Below are positions 9,938 to 19,031 of a DNA stretch of 64,000 nucleotides, piece by piece. Under the pieces are notes generated by a model. It did no database searches. It had not been told where the DNA came from and saw nothing but the letters and a program-made list of their open reading frames with translations. The position numbers and the translations under genes are program-made. Numbering within the stretch: position 1 is the first letter of the stretch; every line of letters begins with the position of its first letter. Origin of the DNA: Symbiodinium natans (lineage: Eukaryota; Sar; Dinophyceae; Suessiales; Symbiodiniaceae); NCBI GenBank assembly GCA_905221605.1, contig CAJNDS010000336.1:1-64000 (forward strand), in the 5' to 3' direction.

Positions 9938-10420
9938 CCCTAAACCCTAAACCCGAAACCCTAAACCCTAAACCCTAAATCCTAAACCCTAAACCCTAAA
10001 CCCTAGACCCTAGACCCTAAACCCTAAACACTAATCCGAAACACCCCTAAATCTTAAGCCCTAAAACGTATAAAACCCAAAACCTTGTAAACCCCAAGCC
10101 TTATGACCCCTAGCCTTCTAAACCCTAAGTCTTAAACCCTAAACCCTAAACCCGTGCAGTTTAGGGTTTAGGGTTTAGGGTTTAGGGTTTAGGGTTTAGG
10201 GTTTAGGGTTTAGGGTTTAGGGTTTAGGGTCCAGCCATCTCAGGCCATCTCCTCCTCCCCCTCCCGTCAGCTTGGCGACCATCTGGATCAGCTGAACCAA
10301 AGAGGTTTAGGGTTTAGGGTTTAGGGTTTAGGGTTTAGGGTTTAGGGTTTAGGGTTTAGGGTTTAGGGTTTAGGGTTTAGGGTTTATGGTTCAGGGTTTA
10401 GGGTTCAGGGTTCAGGGCAG
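9938..10420. repeat. ITS arrays in both orientations with a C-to-G orientation switch
   Basis: CCCTAAA arrays at 9938-10030 and about 10130-10150. The orientation flips at about 10150-10158 to TTTAGGG (10158-10230), and a further TTTAGGG array occupies 10304-10385. Island 10231-10303 reads LVQLIQMVAKLTGGG on the minus strand and may be an exon fragment. Confidence 0.85.
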
Positions 10421-10609
10421 CATGAGCTGTTCATTTTCAAGTCCAGGGTTGCTTGCTTCCCCGACCCTTTGTCCGTCGTATCCGAATCTCGGTTCATTCG
10501 ACACATGCAGCAGGCACCGCCCCAGGCCTAGGAAAGCTCGAAATGCATCAACTTCACTCAAAACGTGGCCTGTCTCATGCCTCTCAATGGCGGCCGCGCC
10601 GTCCTGCAT
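10412..10609 (-). CDS. Hypothetical fragment with GEASNPGL motif
   Basis: 65-codon open frame starting MQDGAAAIERHETGHVLSE and containing RVGEASNPGLENE. Motifs ending NPGP-like are found in 2A-type translational-skipping peptides and in leaders of some retroelements. Here the last proline is L and the preceding residues differ, so this is only suggestive. It could be a decayed retroelement leader or an exon. Confidence 0.3.
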   Translation of the reverse strand: MQDGAAAIERHETGHVLSEVDAFRAFLGLGRCLLHVSNEPRFGYDGQRVGEASNPGLENEQLMLP

Positions 10610-10734
10610 TGCCTAGTGGAAAATCTAAAAAAATGGTGACCTCCAAGTGCTTCACTGTCCTGCTGTTGGTCTCGCCAGGGCCTGAGGATCTCACCGTCAC
10701 CACGCAGAGGGTAGCAGGCAAACCGACGGCAAAG

Positions 10735-10779
10735 AAAGGCCCCCCAAAAGGCGAACCCCCAAAAGGCCCCCCAAAAACA

Positions 10780-10811
<32 letters not shown>

Positions 10812-10982
10812 AAAAAACACCGCGAGGGCCTCCAAAAAGAACCCCCAAAAAGGCCGGCCAAGAGGTCACCCAAAAAACACCCCAAAAGAGCTCCCCCAAA
10901 AAGGCCCCCCAAAAGGCTGCTTCACAAATGGCCCTCCCAGGCACCCCCCCTCCCCCCTCCCCCCAACAAAAAAAAAAACAAA
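10735..10982 (+). repeat. C/A-rich low-complexity block
   Basis: Degenerate CCCCAAAA-like sequence including a run of about 20 C followed by about 16 A. Proline/lysine and glycine/phenylalanine frames across it are artefacts. Confidence 0.85.
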
Positions 10983-10989
10983 ATGACAA

Positions 10990-12095
10990 AGCCCAGGCTC
11001 TAAAATCAAAACAGTTTGGTCAACATGTTTCGCTCAAAACCCGAACCGTAACCCCTGTAGGCTCAACGGTATAGCCATCCCAGAAGTCCAAATACCTGCA
11101 GCCCAAAAACCCCTAGGCCAGCAACCCCCCCAATTAGGTGGTTTGGGGTTTTGGGGTTTTGGGGTTTGGGGTTTAGGGTTTAGGGTTGAGGGTTCAGGGT
11201 TTAGGGTTCAGGGTTCAGGGTTCAGGGTTTAGGGTTTAGGGTTTAAGGACATTCTCCCCGAGCCTCGAAGGCAACTGCCTGAGCCTTTTCCTGCACAATC
11301 GGACGCATGAGGGTTTAGAATCTAGGGTTCAAGGGTGGGTTTAGGGTTTAGGGTTTAGGGTTTAGGGTTTAGGGTTTAGGGTTTAGGGTTTAGGGTTTAG
11401 GGTTTAGGGTACGTGATCACAGGGCTCTAAACCCTAAATCCCTAAACTTTGGGGTTCAGTGTTCAAAGGTTTGTAGGCTGCAGGTGGTTCGGCTAAGGGT
11501 TAGGGGCTTGTGAGCCTTAGGAAATTCAAGGTTTAGGGCTTAGGGTTTAGGGTCAAGGTTTAGGGCAATCTGGTGGGGGGAATTTCCAACCTGGGATTCG
11601 TCAGGTCGTGTGTTAGGGTCTAGGGTTAGGGGCTTACCCTAAAACCTGAACCCTAAACCCTATAAAGGTTTAGGGCTTTAGGGTTTAGGGGTTGGGGTTC
11701 ATCTTACCTTGTAGGAATTAAAGTTGACCCCCCGGTTTCGATTGGCCCCCATGGAACTGCACTGCAGGTCCAGAACCCTGGGAGGATCCAACAAGTACGG
11801 CCCTCAACTAGTACCACTATCGGGTTTAGGGTTTAGGGTTCAGGGTTCAGGGTTTAGGGTTTAGGGTTTAGGGTATAGGGTATCGGGTCATTCTGAGGAA
11901 CCTTTAGCCCTAAACCCGAAACCCTGAACGCTGAACCCAAAACCCTAAGACGAAAGCCAAAACCCAAGCCCTAAGCCCTAAGCCCCAAAAGCCCTAAGCC
12001 CTACTAAACCCGAAACCCTAAACCCTAAACCCTAAACCCTAAACCCTAAACCCTAAGCCCTACACTTTTTGGATCTCCCCAGCGGGTCTGCAGGC
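10990..12095. repeat. ITS arrays and unique islands
   Basis: Arrays at about 11172-11250, 11335-11411, 11822-11875 (TTTAGGG) and 12010-12060 (CCCTAAA). Island 11251-11310 contains a possible 9-codon minus-strand exon (EKAQAVAFE) between GTGCAG|G and TTCGAG|GC. Nothing else recognised. Confidence 0.6.
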
Positions 12096-12155
12096 TCAGG
12101 ATCGGGCGTCGACGGTCAGGCGGCCGAACTCTTGCTGGAGGTAGGTGCACAGGAC
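12096..12155 (-). CDS. Terminal exon candidate, unknown gene
   Basis: From acceptor TTCGAAG|GTCCTG it reads VLCTYLQQEFGRLTVDARS and stops at TGA (12096-12098). Composition is coding-like. ITS arrays abut both sides. Upstream exons of the same gene may be the islands at 13642-13689 or beyond, but this is not proven. Confidence 0.4.
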   Translation of the reverse strand, partial: VLCTYLQQEFGRLTVDARS

Positions 12156-12164
12156 CTTCGAATT

Positions 12165-12211
12165 CGGGTTTAGGGTTTAGGGTTTAGGGTTTAGGGTTTA
12201 GGGTTTAGGGT

Positions 12212-12285
<74 letters not shown>

Positions 12286-12292
12286 GGTTCTG
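12165..12292 (+). repeat. TTTAGGG array followed by pure TTGAGGG array
   Basis: About six TTTAGGG units switch at about 12207 to about twelve consecutive TTGAGGG units. Clustering of a single variant argues for local amplification of a variant unit. Confidence 0.95.
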
Positions 12293-13641
12293 GGTTCTCT
12301 TGAAAGTTACCAAGGGTACTCCCTCTATAATTGTTAATCCTTCCCTTGTGGGCCTCCTTTATGAAATACTCGAGTAACCCCCCACCCCCATATCCCTGTT
12401 ACAATTGTTTCGGCGCTTGTATTGCCACACAACCACCCCAAGCCCTGACTCCCGATGCTTGTAGGATTCAGGGCTTTTGGGGTTTAGGGTTTAGGGCTTC
12501 GGGATTTTGAGTTCAGGGCCCTTGGGGTTTAGGGTTTAGGGCTGTTGGGGTTTAGGGTTTCGGACTTTTTGGGGTTGAGGGTTTAGGGCAGGGCTTTAAG
12601 GGGTTGTTTAGGGTTTAGGGTTTAGGGGTTTTTGGGGGTTTAGGGGGCTTGTTGAATGGTGGGCCCCCTTTGAGTACCCTGAATGTAGAGGATGAACTAC
12701 TGTCATGGGGTGCCAAAAAGGGATCGTATTGTCAGAACTGGCCATGTGTACAAGTAAAAAGTTAGGAATCAAGTTTCAGGGCTCTAAACCCTGAACCTTG
12801 AACCCTTGAACAACCGTTCCAGAGATTTCGAAGAGAAAAGCGGGTCCCTTAGGGTTTAGGGTTTAGGGTTTAGGGTTTAGGGTTTAGGGTTTAGGGTTTA
12901 GGGTTTAGGGTTTACCACCGAGTTGGGAAGTTGAAGCGAACTGTATTCTGGCCCCTTCCGGTAAGGCCTGAGCCACCAGCCCCCCAAACCCCAAAGCCCT
13001 AAAACCCCACAACCCTAACCCGAAAGGCCCTAAACCCTAAACCCTAAACCCTAAACCCTAAACTCTAAACTCCAAACCCAAAACTCTAAACCCTAAACCC
13101 GAAAGACTTCTTCTGGGTGTGACCTGGTTCCGGTCCAAGCCCCCTCAACCTGAAACCCCTCGACTCTCAACTGCAAGGCCCCTCGACCCCCCAAACTACC
13201 CTAGGGTTTAGGGTTTAGGGTTTAGGGTTTAGGGTATAGGGTTTAGGGTTTAGGGTTTAGGGTTTGGGGTCTAGGGTAGGTCCTACATCTAAGTTCTTCT
13301 GCCCTCCCTGTCAGCATCTGCAAACATCATCTTGTCTAGGCACCTGGGATGTGGCGTGTAGCGACCTCTAGAACTCCTAAACCCTAAGCCCGAAACCCTT
13401 AGGGGTTTAGGGTTTAGGGTTTTAGGGTTACACCCCAAGCCCTCAACCCCAAACCTTTCAACCTTGAACCCTAAACCTTCGTCCCCCGGATTCGAAGGCC
13501 CCGCAGTAAGTTCTAAAAAAGGAAAAATAGACCCAGGAGTAACCTAGGAATGAAAAGGGGACCCTGTTTGGTTATAAGGGAACCCCGACCCTAAAAACGA
13601 AACAACAAGGGCCTACTCCGGGTCCTAGAAAACTGTCGGAC
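12293..13641. repeat. ITS arrays, unique islands and a degenerate family II element
   Basis: Arrays at about 12848-12914, 13030-13065 and 13202-13265. At about 13510-13625 a degraded family II hairpin is seen (GAACCC...GGGCCTACTCCGGGTCC). Island 12293-12470 is AT-richer and non-coding. Confidence 0.6.
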
Positions 13642-13689
13642 CTGGAAGATGCGCTGCTCTTCCTTCTGGACATCCGTGCCCTTGAGGGC
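13642..13689 (-). CDS. Exon candidate, 16 codons, unknown gene
   Basis: Open between CCCAAG|GCCCTC and TTCCAG|GTCCGA (AG|G acceptor, AG|GT donor). Reads ALKGTDVQKEEQRIFQ, strongly coding-like, with ITS in both flanks. No product recognised. Confidence 0.45.
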
Positions 13690-14558
13690 CTTGGGACGGC
13701 TCAGGGATTCCGAGAGGGGTGTCGGTTTAGGGTTTAGGGTTTAGGGTTTAGGGTTTAGGGTTTAGGGTTTAGGGTCTAGGCTTTAGGCTTTAGGGTTTAG
13801 GCTTTAGGGTTTAGGGTTTAGGCTATAGGGTTTGCCTCATGTTATGGAATCCAAGAGGTGGGTGGGTAGATATTCGATACCAGAGTAGCGAGCTTGACTA
13901 GTGAATGCTTGGACTTGAGATGCTCGAAACTCCCCAAAACGGTCCCCGAAACTTTCCCCGAACCTGAGTCCTGAATAATTTCAATAAACCCTAAACCCTA
14001 AACCCTGAACCCTAAACCCTAAACCCTCAACCCTAAACCCTAAACCATAGACCCAAAAGCCCTGAACCCTGGGAGCCCTTCTTCAAGGCACAGGGTGAAA
14101 GCTGGGTTGCAGGTTGGCTCCGGGCTGGAGGTCTTGCGGGGAAACCCGACACCCTAAAACCCAAAACCTCAGGTTTAGGGTTTAGGGTTTAGGGTTTAGG
14201 GTTTAGGGCTTAGGGTTTAGGGTTTAGGGTTTAGGGTTTAGGGTTTAGGTCAAGCCTAAACCCTAAACCTTCAGAGCTAGGGTTCAGTCCAGAGTCAGGG
14301 GGAGAGGGGTTTGAGTCTTATGGGCCGCATGACGCATCTTTTCCCTTTTCATTCCGCAGGCTTCACTGGACCAAAGGAACCCTAAAAGGGGTTTAGGGTT
14401 TAGGGTTTAGGGTTTAGGGTTTAGGGTTTAGGGTTTAGGGTCATACTACCCGAACAGGAATTAGAGCAGTAGAGGGTCTTTAATGTCTTTGACTTAGGGT
14501 TCATATCCTAGTCGGAGTTATCGTCGTAAAGGGTATTAAGGGCCCCCAAGTTGAGGGT

Positions 14559-14765
14559 TTTCAACCCTGCATCCTAAACCCTAAACCCTAAACCCTAAAC
14601 CCTAAACCCTAAACCCTAAACCCTAAACCCTAAACCCTAAACCCTAGACCCTAGACCCTAGACCCTAAACCCTACCCTAAACCCTAAACCCTAAACCCTA
14701 AACACTAAACCCTAAACCCTAGACCCTAAACCCTAAACCCTAAACCCTAAACCCGAAACCCTACG
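14559..14765 (-). repeat. CCCTAAA array with CCCTAGA variants
   Basis: About 28 units, including three consecutive CCCTAGA units. It lies just downstream of the stop codon of the second UBL-ANK gene. Confidence 0.95.
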
Positions 14766-14794
14766 TTTCCTTTGGTCCAAACAGCAGGGGGGCC

Positions 14795-17700
14795 TCAGGC
14801 AAGCCTCCGGCGCTTGCGGGAAGTCCTCCTCGACCCAGGAGCCGACAGAAGTCGCTGGATGTCTATATTGCCGCACCTGGGTTCAGCTTTAGGGTCTAGG
14901 GTTTAGGGTTTAGGGTTTAGGGTTTAGCCCCTTGGAAACATGTCTATAGGTAGCTTTTAATAAAAAAATCTATATGTAGGTGCCCTTACAGACCCTCAGA
15001 GAAGGAAAATACAAAACCATATCCCAAAAGCCAGCCCTAGGGGTTTAGGGTTTAGGGTTTAGGGGTTTTAGGGTTTAGGGTTTAGGCGCTAGGTGCCTGG
15101 AGGCCAGTGTCAGCGCTGTCTCGCCGTCGTTCTTGGGCAAGCCCGTGTCAGCGCCGGCCTCGAAGAGCAGGCGCACGACTTCAACAGAGCCTGAGCGAAC
15201 TGCCTGCATGAGGGGCGTAAGCCCAAAGTTGTTGGCGAAGTCCTTGTCGGCACCCGACTCTAGTAGCAAGCATACCACGTCCGCATGCCCGTGCGCGGTT
15301 GCCAAGAGCAGCGGCGCATCACCATTGCTGTCCCCCAAGTCCTTGCTGGCGCCGGCCTTTAGCAGCAACCGCGCGACTTCAGCATGGCCCCGGAGAGCTG
15401 CAAGTATCAGAGCCGTACGCCCTCTGTTGTTCGCCAAGTCAAGGTTGGCCTCGGCTTCTACCAGCAGCCGTGCAACTTGGACATGTAGTTTTGAAGACGA
15501 CAATGACAGAAGCAAGGCCGTGTCACCTCTGCTGTCTGCCAAGTCTTTCTTGGCGCCGGCCTCTAGCAGCAAGCGCACGACTTCAACGTGACCTTGGCGT
15601 GCTGCTTGCATAAGAGCCGTAAGCCCGGTGTTGTTGGCCAAGTCTTTGTCAGCACCGGCCTCCACCAGCACTCGCGCAACTTCGACATCTTCAAAATCAG
15701 CAGCCAGCATCAGGTGTATCGCCGTCCACGTCGGCCAAGTCCATGCTGGCCCCCGCCTGCAGCAGCAAGTGCACGACTTCAATGCCTCTATCAGAGGCCA
15801 TCATCAGAGGTGTAAGGCCCGAGTTGTTCGCCAAGTCTTTGTTGGCCCCGGCCTCCAGCAGCCCTAAACCCTAAACTCTAAACCCTAAACCCTGAACCCT
15901 GAACCCTAAACCCTAAATCCTAAGCCCTAACTAAACCCCAAACCCTAAGTCCTAAACCCGCCAAGTCTTTGTTGGCCCCGGCCTCCAGCAGCAAGCGTGC
16001 AACTTCCAGATGTCCATTGCGCGATCCCGCGATCAACGCCGTGTAGCCGTGGCTGTCTGCACTATCCTCGGCTGGCCCCTAGGGTTTAGGGTTTAGGGTT
16101 AAGGGTTAAGGGTTAAGGGTTAAGGGTTAAGGGTTTAGGGTTTAGGGTTTAGCGTTTAGGGTTTAGGGTTCAGGGTTTAGGGTTTAGGGGAATCTTCGGG
16201 TAGTTACATGGCACCTGAGGCCCTTGAAAGGGCACAAGAAAGTAGGGGACCATATCAAGGGACCGTAGAACAACCCTCAGCATATAAAGCCCTCTGAAAA
16301 AAGCAATCCTGAAGATAAGCCTCTCTAAGCCCAATGAGGAAGGAACATACAAGATCCCAATTGGGCCTACCTAGTCTACCAAGTTCCTCGCGCTAGACCC
16401 TAAACCCTAAACCCTAAACCCGAAACCCTAAACCAGCCTAGAATCTTTGCTGGCGCCAGCCTCCAGCAGCAAAGCGGCCACCTCAACGTGGCCTTCAAGA
16501 GACGCATGCACCTTGGTAGCCCAGCATATTAAGGGTTTAGGGTTTAGGGTCGTCTAGGGTTTAGGGTTTAGGGTTTAGGGTTTAGGGTTTAGGGTTTAGG
16601 GTATAGGGTTTAGGGTTTAGGGTTTAACCACTCCTAAGAGTTTAACTTTTAGGCTCCCTATTGTAGTTTCTACAAAACCCAAAGGGTTAAAGTCCCAAGA
16701 TCCAACCAGACGAAAGCCAAGTACAGGCGCCTTAATAATTAGAACAGGGTTTCGGGGTTATTGTAGTCAAGTTCTAAAGGGACCAGAAGGAAATACTATG
16801 TGTAAATTCTTCCGACCCCTATAACACCTGTGTTTGGGTTGGTTGCTTTATAAGACTATTTCCCAATATAGGGGTACCCCTCATATACCCCCAAAATGCT
16901 ACAAGCCTTATTGTAGGAACCCACAAAAGGGTAGTCCTGTATTATTATCGGAAACCCCCATACTCCGGAGCTCTTTTGGATTTGCAGGTCTACATCGTAT
17001 GCCCTATAGAAACCCTAAACCCTAAACCCTAAACCTATCATAATCCCCATAACCCACCTTACCAACCCTGCTCACCAAGTCAAAAGGGCTTCCAAGTAAG
17101 GGAGCCTCAAGGGCCAAACCCTAAACCCTAAACCCTAAACCCTAAACCCTAAACCCTAAAAACGGGCAAAAGGGTCCCACTGGGCTACCGAAGGAACCAG
17201 GGCTGTGAAGCCCTCCGTGTCGAGCAAGTTCGGGTCTTGCGGAAGTTGCAGCATCGCCTCGACCTGACAGGGCTCCGAAGACTTTGGGGTTGAATAGGGT
17301 TTAGGGTTTAGGGTTTAGGGTTTAGGGTTTAGGGTTTAGGGTTTAGGGTTTAGGGTTTAGGGTTTAGGGTTCGGGTTTAGGCGGTTTAGGGGGGGCTAGC
17401 TTCAGGTATCTTTTGAGCTGCTCAGGAGAACACGCCACACCGGACGCACTTGAGAAAAAGTCGCGCGCTCACCTCGGCTGCAGAGCCCCGTTGTGCAGCG
17501 GCCGTGAGTTCGTTCACCTTCGCCTTTTTGCTTAGGGTTTAGGGTTTAGGGTTTAGGGTGTAGGGTGTAGATTTTACCTTGCGCCCCGGGCTTGGGGACC
17601 CTGTTTCAGGGATCCTCTGCAGGAATAGAAGGGCCATATTGGGAGCATATAGATGGAAGGGGTACATCCTTATATGGGTGAGTGTGACTCACTTAGCCTT

Positions 17701-18524
17701 TGGTCCAGTAGAACCATACTCTAACAAGGGTACCCTTTTAGGGGTTGGTTACTTTCATAAAGGGAACGCCAGAACCCCAAAAGTACAAAAGGAAGGGCTT
17801 CAGGGTTTAGGGTTGAGGGTTTAGGGTTTTAGGGTTTAGGGTTTAGGGTTTAGGGTTTAGGGTTTAGGGTTTAGGGTTTAGGGTTTAGGGTTTAGGGTTT
17901 AGGGTTTAGGGTTTAGGGTTTAGGGTTTAGGGTTAGGGTTTAGGGTTTAGGGTTTAGGGTTTAGGGTTTAGGGTTTAGGGTTTAGGGTTTAGGGTTTAGA
18001 GTTTAGGGTTTAGGCTCTAAGGTTTAGGGTTTAGGGCTTAGGGTCTAGGGTTTAGGGTTTAGGGCTACCAAGTCGCTTGCGAACTTTCGGCGAAGGTCAG
18101 CAGCACCAGCTGCAGGTCCAGGGGCGAGTCCAGCGGAGCAGCGTCCTCCAGCCCAATGCCGTTGTGAAGGAGCCTCTGCCTGAAGAGAACCTAAGGAAAC
18201 CCCTGAGAAGTGCACAGGGTTCAGGGTTGTTGGGGTTTTAGGGTATGGGGTTAACAGGAGCTATAGCTGTCTAGGGTAGTAACGATCCCCAATTTTGGGG
18301 GGGCTCATATTTGGTCCCCTTAAACCCTAAACCCCAAACCCCAAACCCCAAACCCTAAACCCTAAACCCTAAACCCTAAACCCTAAACCCTCCCCACGGT
18401 GCCGGAATCGCGGAGGCAGACAGTGCAGCTGGTTCAAGCGGCGCTTCAGGGACCGAACATCGCTCACCTCCCCCGCAGCGACGCCCGCCACCTCCTCCCC
18501 CGAGAGCTTCGTTACGCGCAGCAT
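14795..18524 (-). CDS. UBL-ankyrin repeat protein 2 (8 exons, one 2-nt deletion)
   Basis: Exons 18403-18524, 18077-18179, 17473-17523, 17198-17263, 16446-16511, 15983-16066, 15097-15852, 14795-14876. The first three sum to 276 nt = the 92-codon UBL module (MLRVTKLSGEEVAGV...SSQAKVNELTAAAQRGSAAE). Exon 4 opens VEAMLQLPQDPNLLD. Exons 5-7 encode about ten ankyrin repeats. Exon 8 reads CGNIDIQRLLSAPGSRR and ends KRRRLA like gene 1. All junctions fit in phase except one 2-nt deletion in exon 7 (about 15713, within the repeat motif GDTALMLAA), which shifts the frame; the total is 1330 nt and would be 1332 with the two bases. It may be a recent pseudogene or an assembly error. Six of its seven introns are specific to this copy among the paralogues compared. 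Confidence 0.78.
14877..15096 (-). other. Intron 7 of UBL-ANK 2 (GC-AG), two ITS inside
   Basis: 220 bp, TCCAG|GCACC...ACCCAG|GTGCGG, phase 2. Contains TTTAGGG arrays at 14890-14930 and about 15041-15085. The splice joins LAS-R-CGNIDIQRLLS to the basic tail. Confidence 0.75.
15713..15715 (-). other. 2-nt deletion (frameshift) in exon 7 of UBL-ANK 2
   Basis: The minus strand reads GGCGATACACCTGATGCTG where the ankyrin pattern predicts GATACAGCCCTGATG. The frame is intact on both sides. Confidence 0.7.
15853..15982 (-). other. Intron 6 of UBL-ANK 2: telomere-repeat array with 34-bp target duplication (GC-AG)
   Basis: 130 bp with no terminal inverted repeat. An ITS of CCCTAAA-type units (15863-15958) is flanked by identical 34-bp copies, 15829-15862 and 15959-15992. 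Each copy contains CTGGAG|GCCGGG; splicing from AG|GC in one copy to AG|G in the other restores LLLEAGANKDLANN with correct 33-residue ankyrin spacing. Confidence 0.82.
16067..16445 (-). mobile_element. Intron 5 of UBL-ANK 2: family VIII element plus ITS (GA-AG), TSD GAT
   Basis: 379 bp, AGCAAA|GATTCT...GCCGAG|GATAGT. Ends TCTAGGCTGG and CCAGCCGAG are inverted. TTTAGGG/TTAAGGG arrays (16080-16185) and a CCCTAAA array (16393-16433) flank the family VIII body. Excision gives AGASKDSADSHGYTAL. Confidence 0.78.
16512..17197 (-). mobile_element. Intron 4 of UBL-ANK 2: expanded family II introner (GT-AG)
   Basis: 686 bp. GCCCTG|GTTCCTTCGG at the donor, TACCAAG|GTGCATG at the acceptor; target repeat GTTC/GTGC. 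Family II termini bound the intron, which has been enlarged by ITS arrays (16530-16625, 17118-17160) and unique filler. Excision gives GFTALVHASLEGH. Confidence 0.82.
17264..17472 (-). other. UBL/ANK boundary intron of UBL-ANK 2 (GT-AG)
   Basis: 209-bp intron at the ancestral position, GCCGAG|GTGAGC...TGTCAG|GTCGAG, carrying a long TTTAGGG array (17297-17375). It uses GT where the paralogues use GC. Confidence 0.8.
17524..18076 (-). mobile_element. Intron 2 of UBL-ANK 2: family II introner swollen by ITS (GC-AG), TSD GCGA
   Basis: 553 bp. TCGCAA|GCGACTTGGTAG at the donor, AAAAAG|GCGAAGG at the acceptor; GCGA is duplicated. A large TTTAGGG array (17800-18065) lies next to the donor end. Excision gives ESSQAKVNELTAAA. 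Confidence 0.82.
18180..18402 (-). other. Intron 1 of UBL-ANK 2 (GC-AG)
   Basis: 223 bp, TTCCG|GCACCG...TCTTCAG|GCAGAG. It has a pyrimidine-rich 3' end and contains a CCCTAAA/CCCCAAA array (18320-18390). Excision restores PPRFRQRLLHNG, as in the intron-less paralogues. Confidence 0.78.
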
Positions 18525-18561
18525 CTTACCAGCAACGCTAAAGGGACGAATCTAAGGGACC

Positions 18562-18606
18562 TTCGGGGTTTAGGGTTTAGGGTTTAGGGTTTAGGGTTTA
18601 GGGTTT
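18562..18606 (+). repeat. ITS upstream of UBL-ANK 2
   Basis: About six TTTAGGG units about 40 bp upstream of the start codon. Confidence 0.9.
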
Positions 18607-18608
18607 CG

Positions 18609-18752
18609 CGCAGCATTCTATGATACCTACAGCTTTAAAAAGTTATACTTACTAAAACCTATGATGCCTTACAGCTTTGTAAGGGTGATACCTACGAAAT
18701 AAGAAGGGCATTTAACTACTAATCTGTGGGTAAAGATAGGGTCCCAGGTGTG
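18609..18752. mobile_element. Family V hairpin element
   Basis: Contains GATACCTACGAAATA and ends TAGGGTCCCAGGT. Other copies: about 26776-26942, 32186-32297 and 42472-42553; the last is complete with ends CTGGGACCCTATTTACCTA and its inverse. Confidence 0.65.
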
Positions 18753-18872
18753 TTGGTTCGCTAGAAATGTGGAGCCGAGAATGCCAAACCATGCGCCAAC
18801 CCTAAGCCCTAAACCCTAAACCCTAAACGAAATGGCCACTTCTCTACGGGATGGTCCTTTCGGGGGTCCTTA

Positions 18873-19031
18873 CTTGGAGGTTCAGGATACTTCTTAGCCA
18901 ACTATAACTGTACTTATAACCCACTTATAAGCCCCTAAACCCGAAACCCTAAACCCGAACCCTAAACCCTAAACCCTAATATGGTGATAAGTACAGTGAT
19001 AAGTGGCTAATAAATACCATGCACCTCCAAG
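18873..19031. mobile_element. Family III hairpin element with ITS inside, TSD TA
   Basis: Ends CTTGGAGGTTCAGGATACTT and ...ATGCACCTCCAAG. TA is duplicated at 18871-18872 and 19032-19033. A CCCTAAA array (18936-18979) interrupts the centre of the hairpin. Confidence 0.85.

Noticed and set aside
10558-10989. Glycine/phenylalanine-rich ORF
   Set aside because: Product of a C/A-rich homopolymer block.
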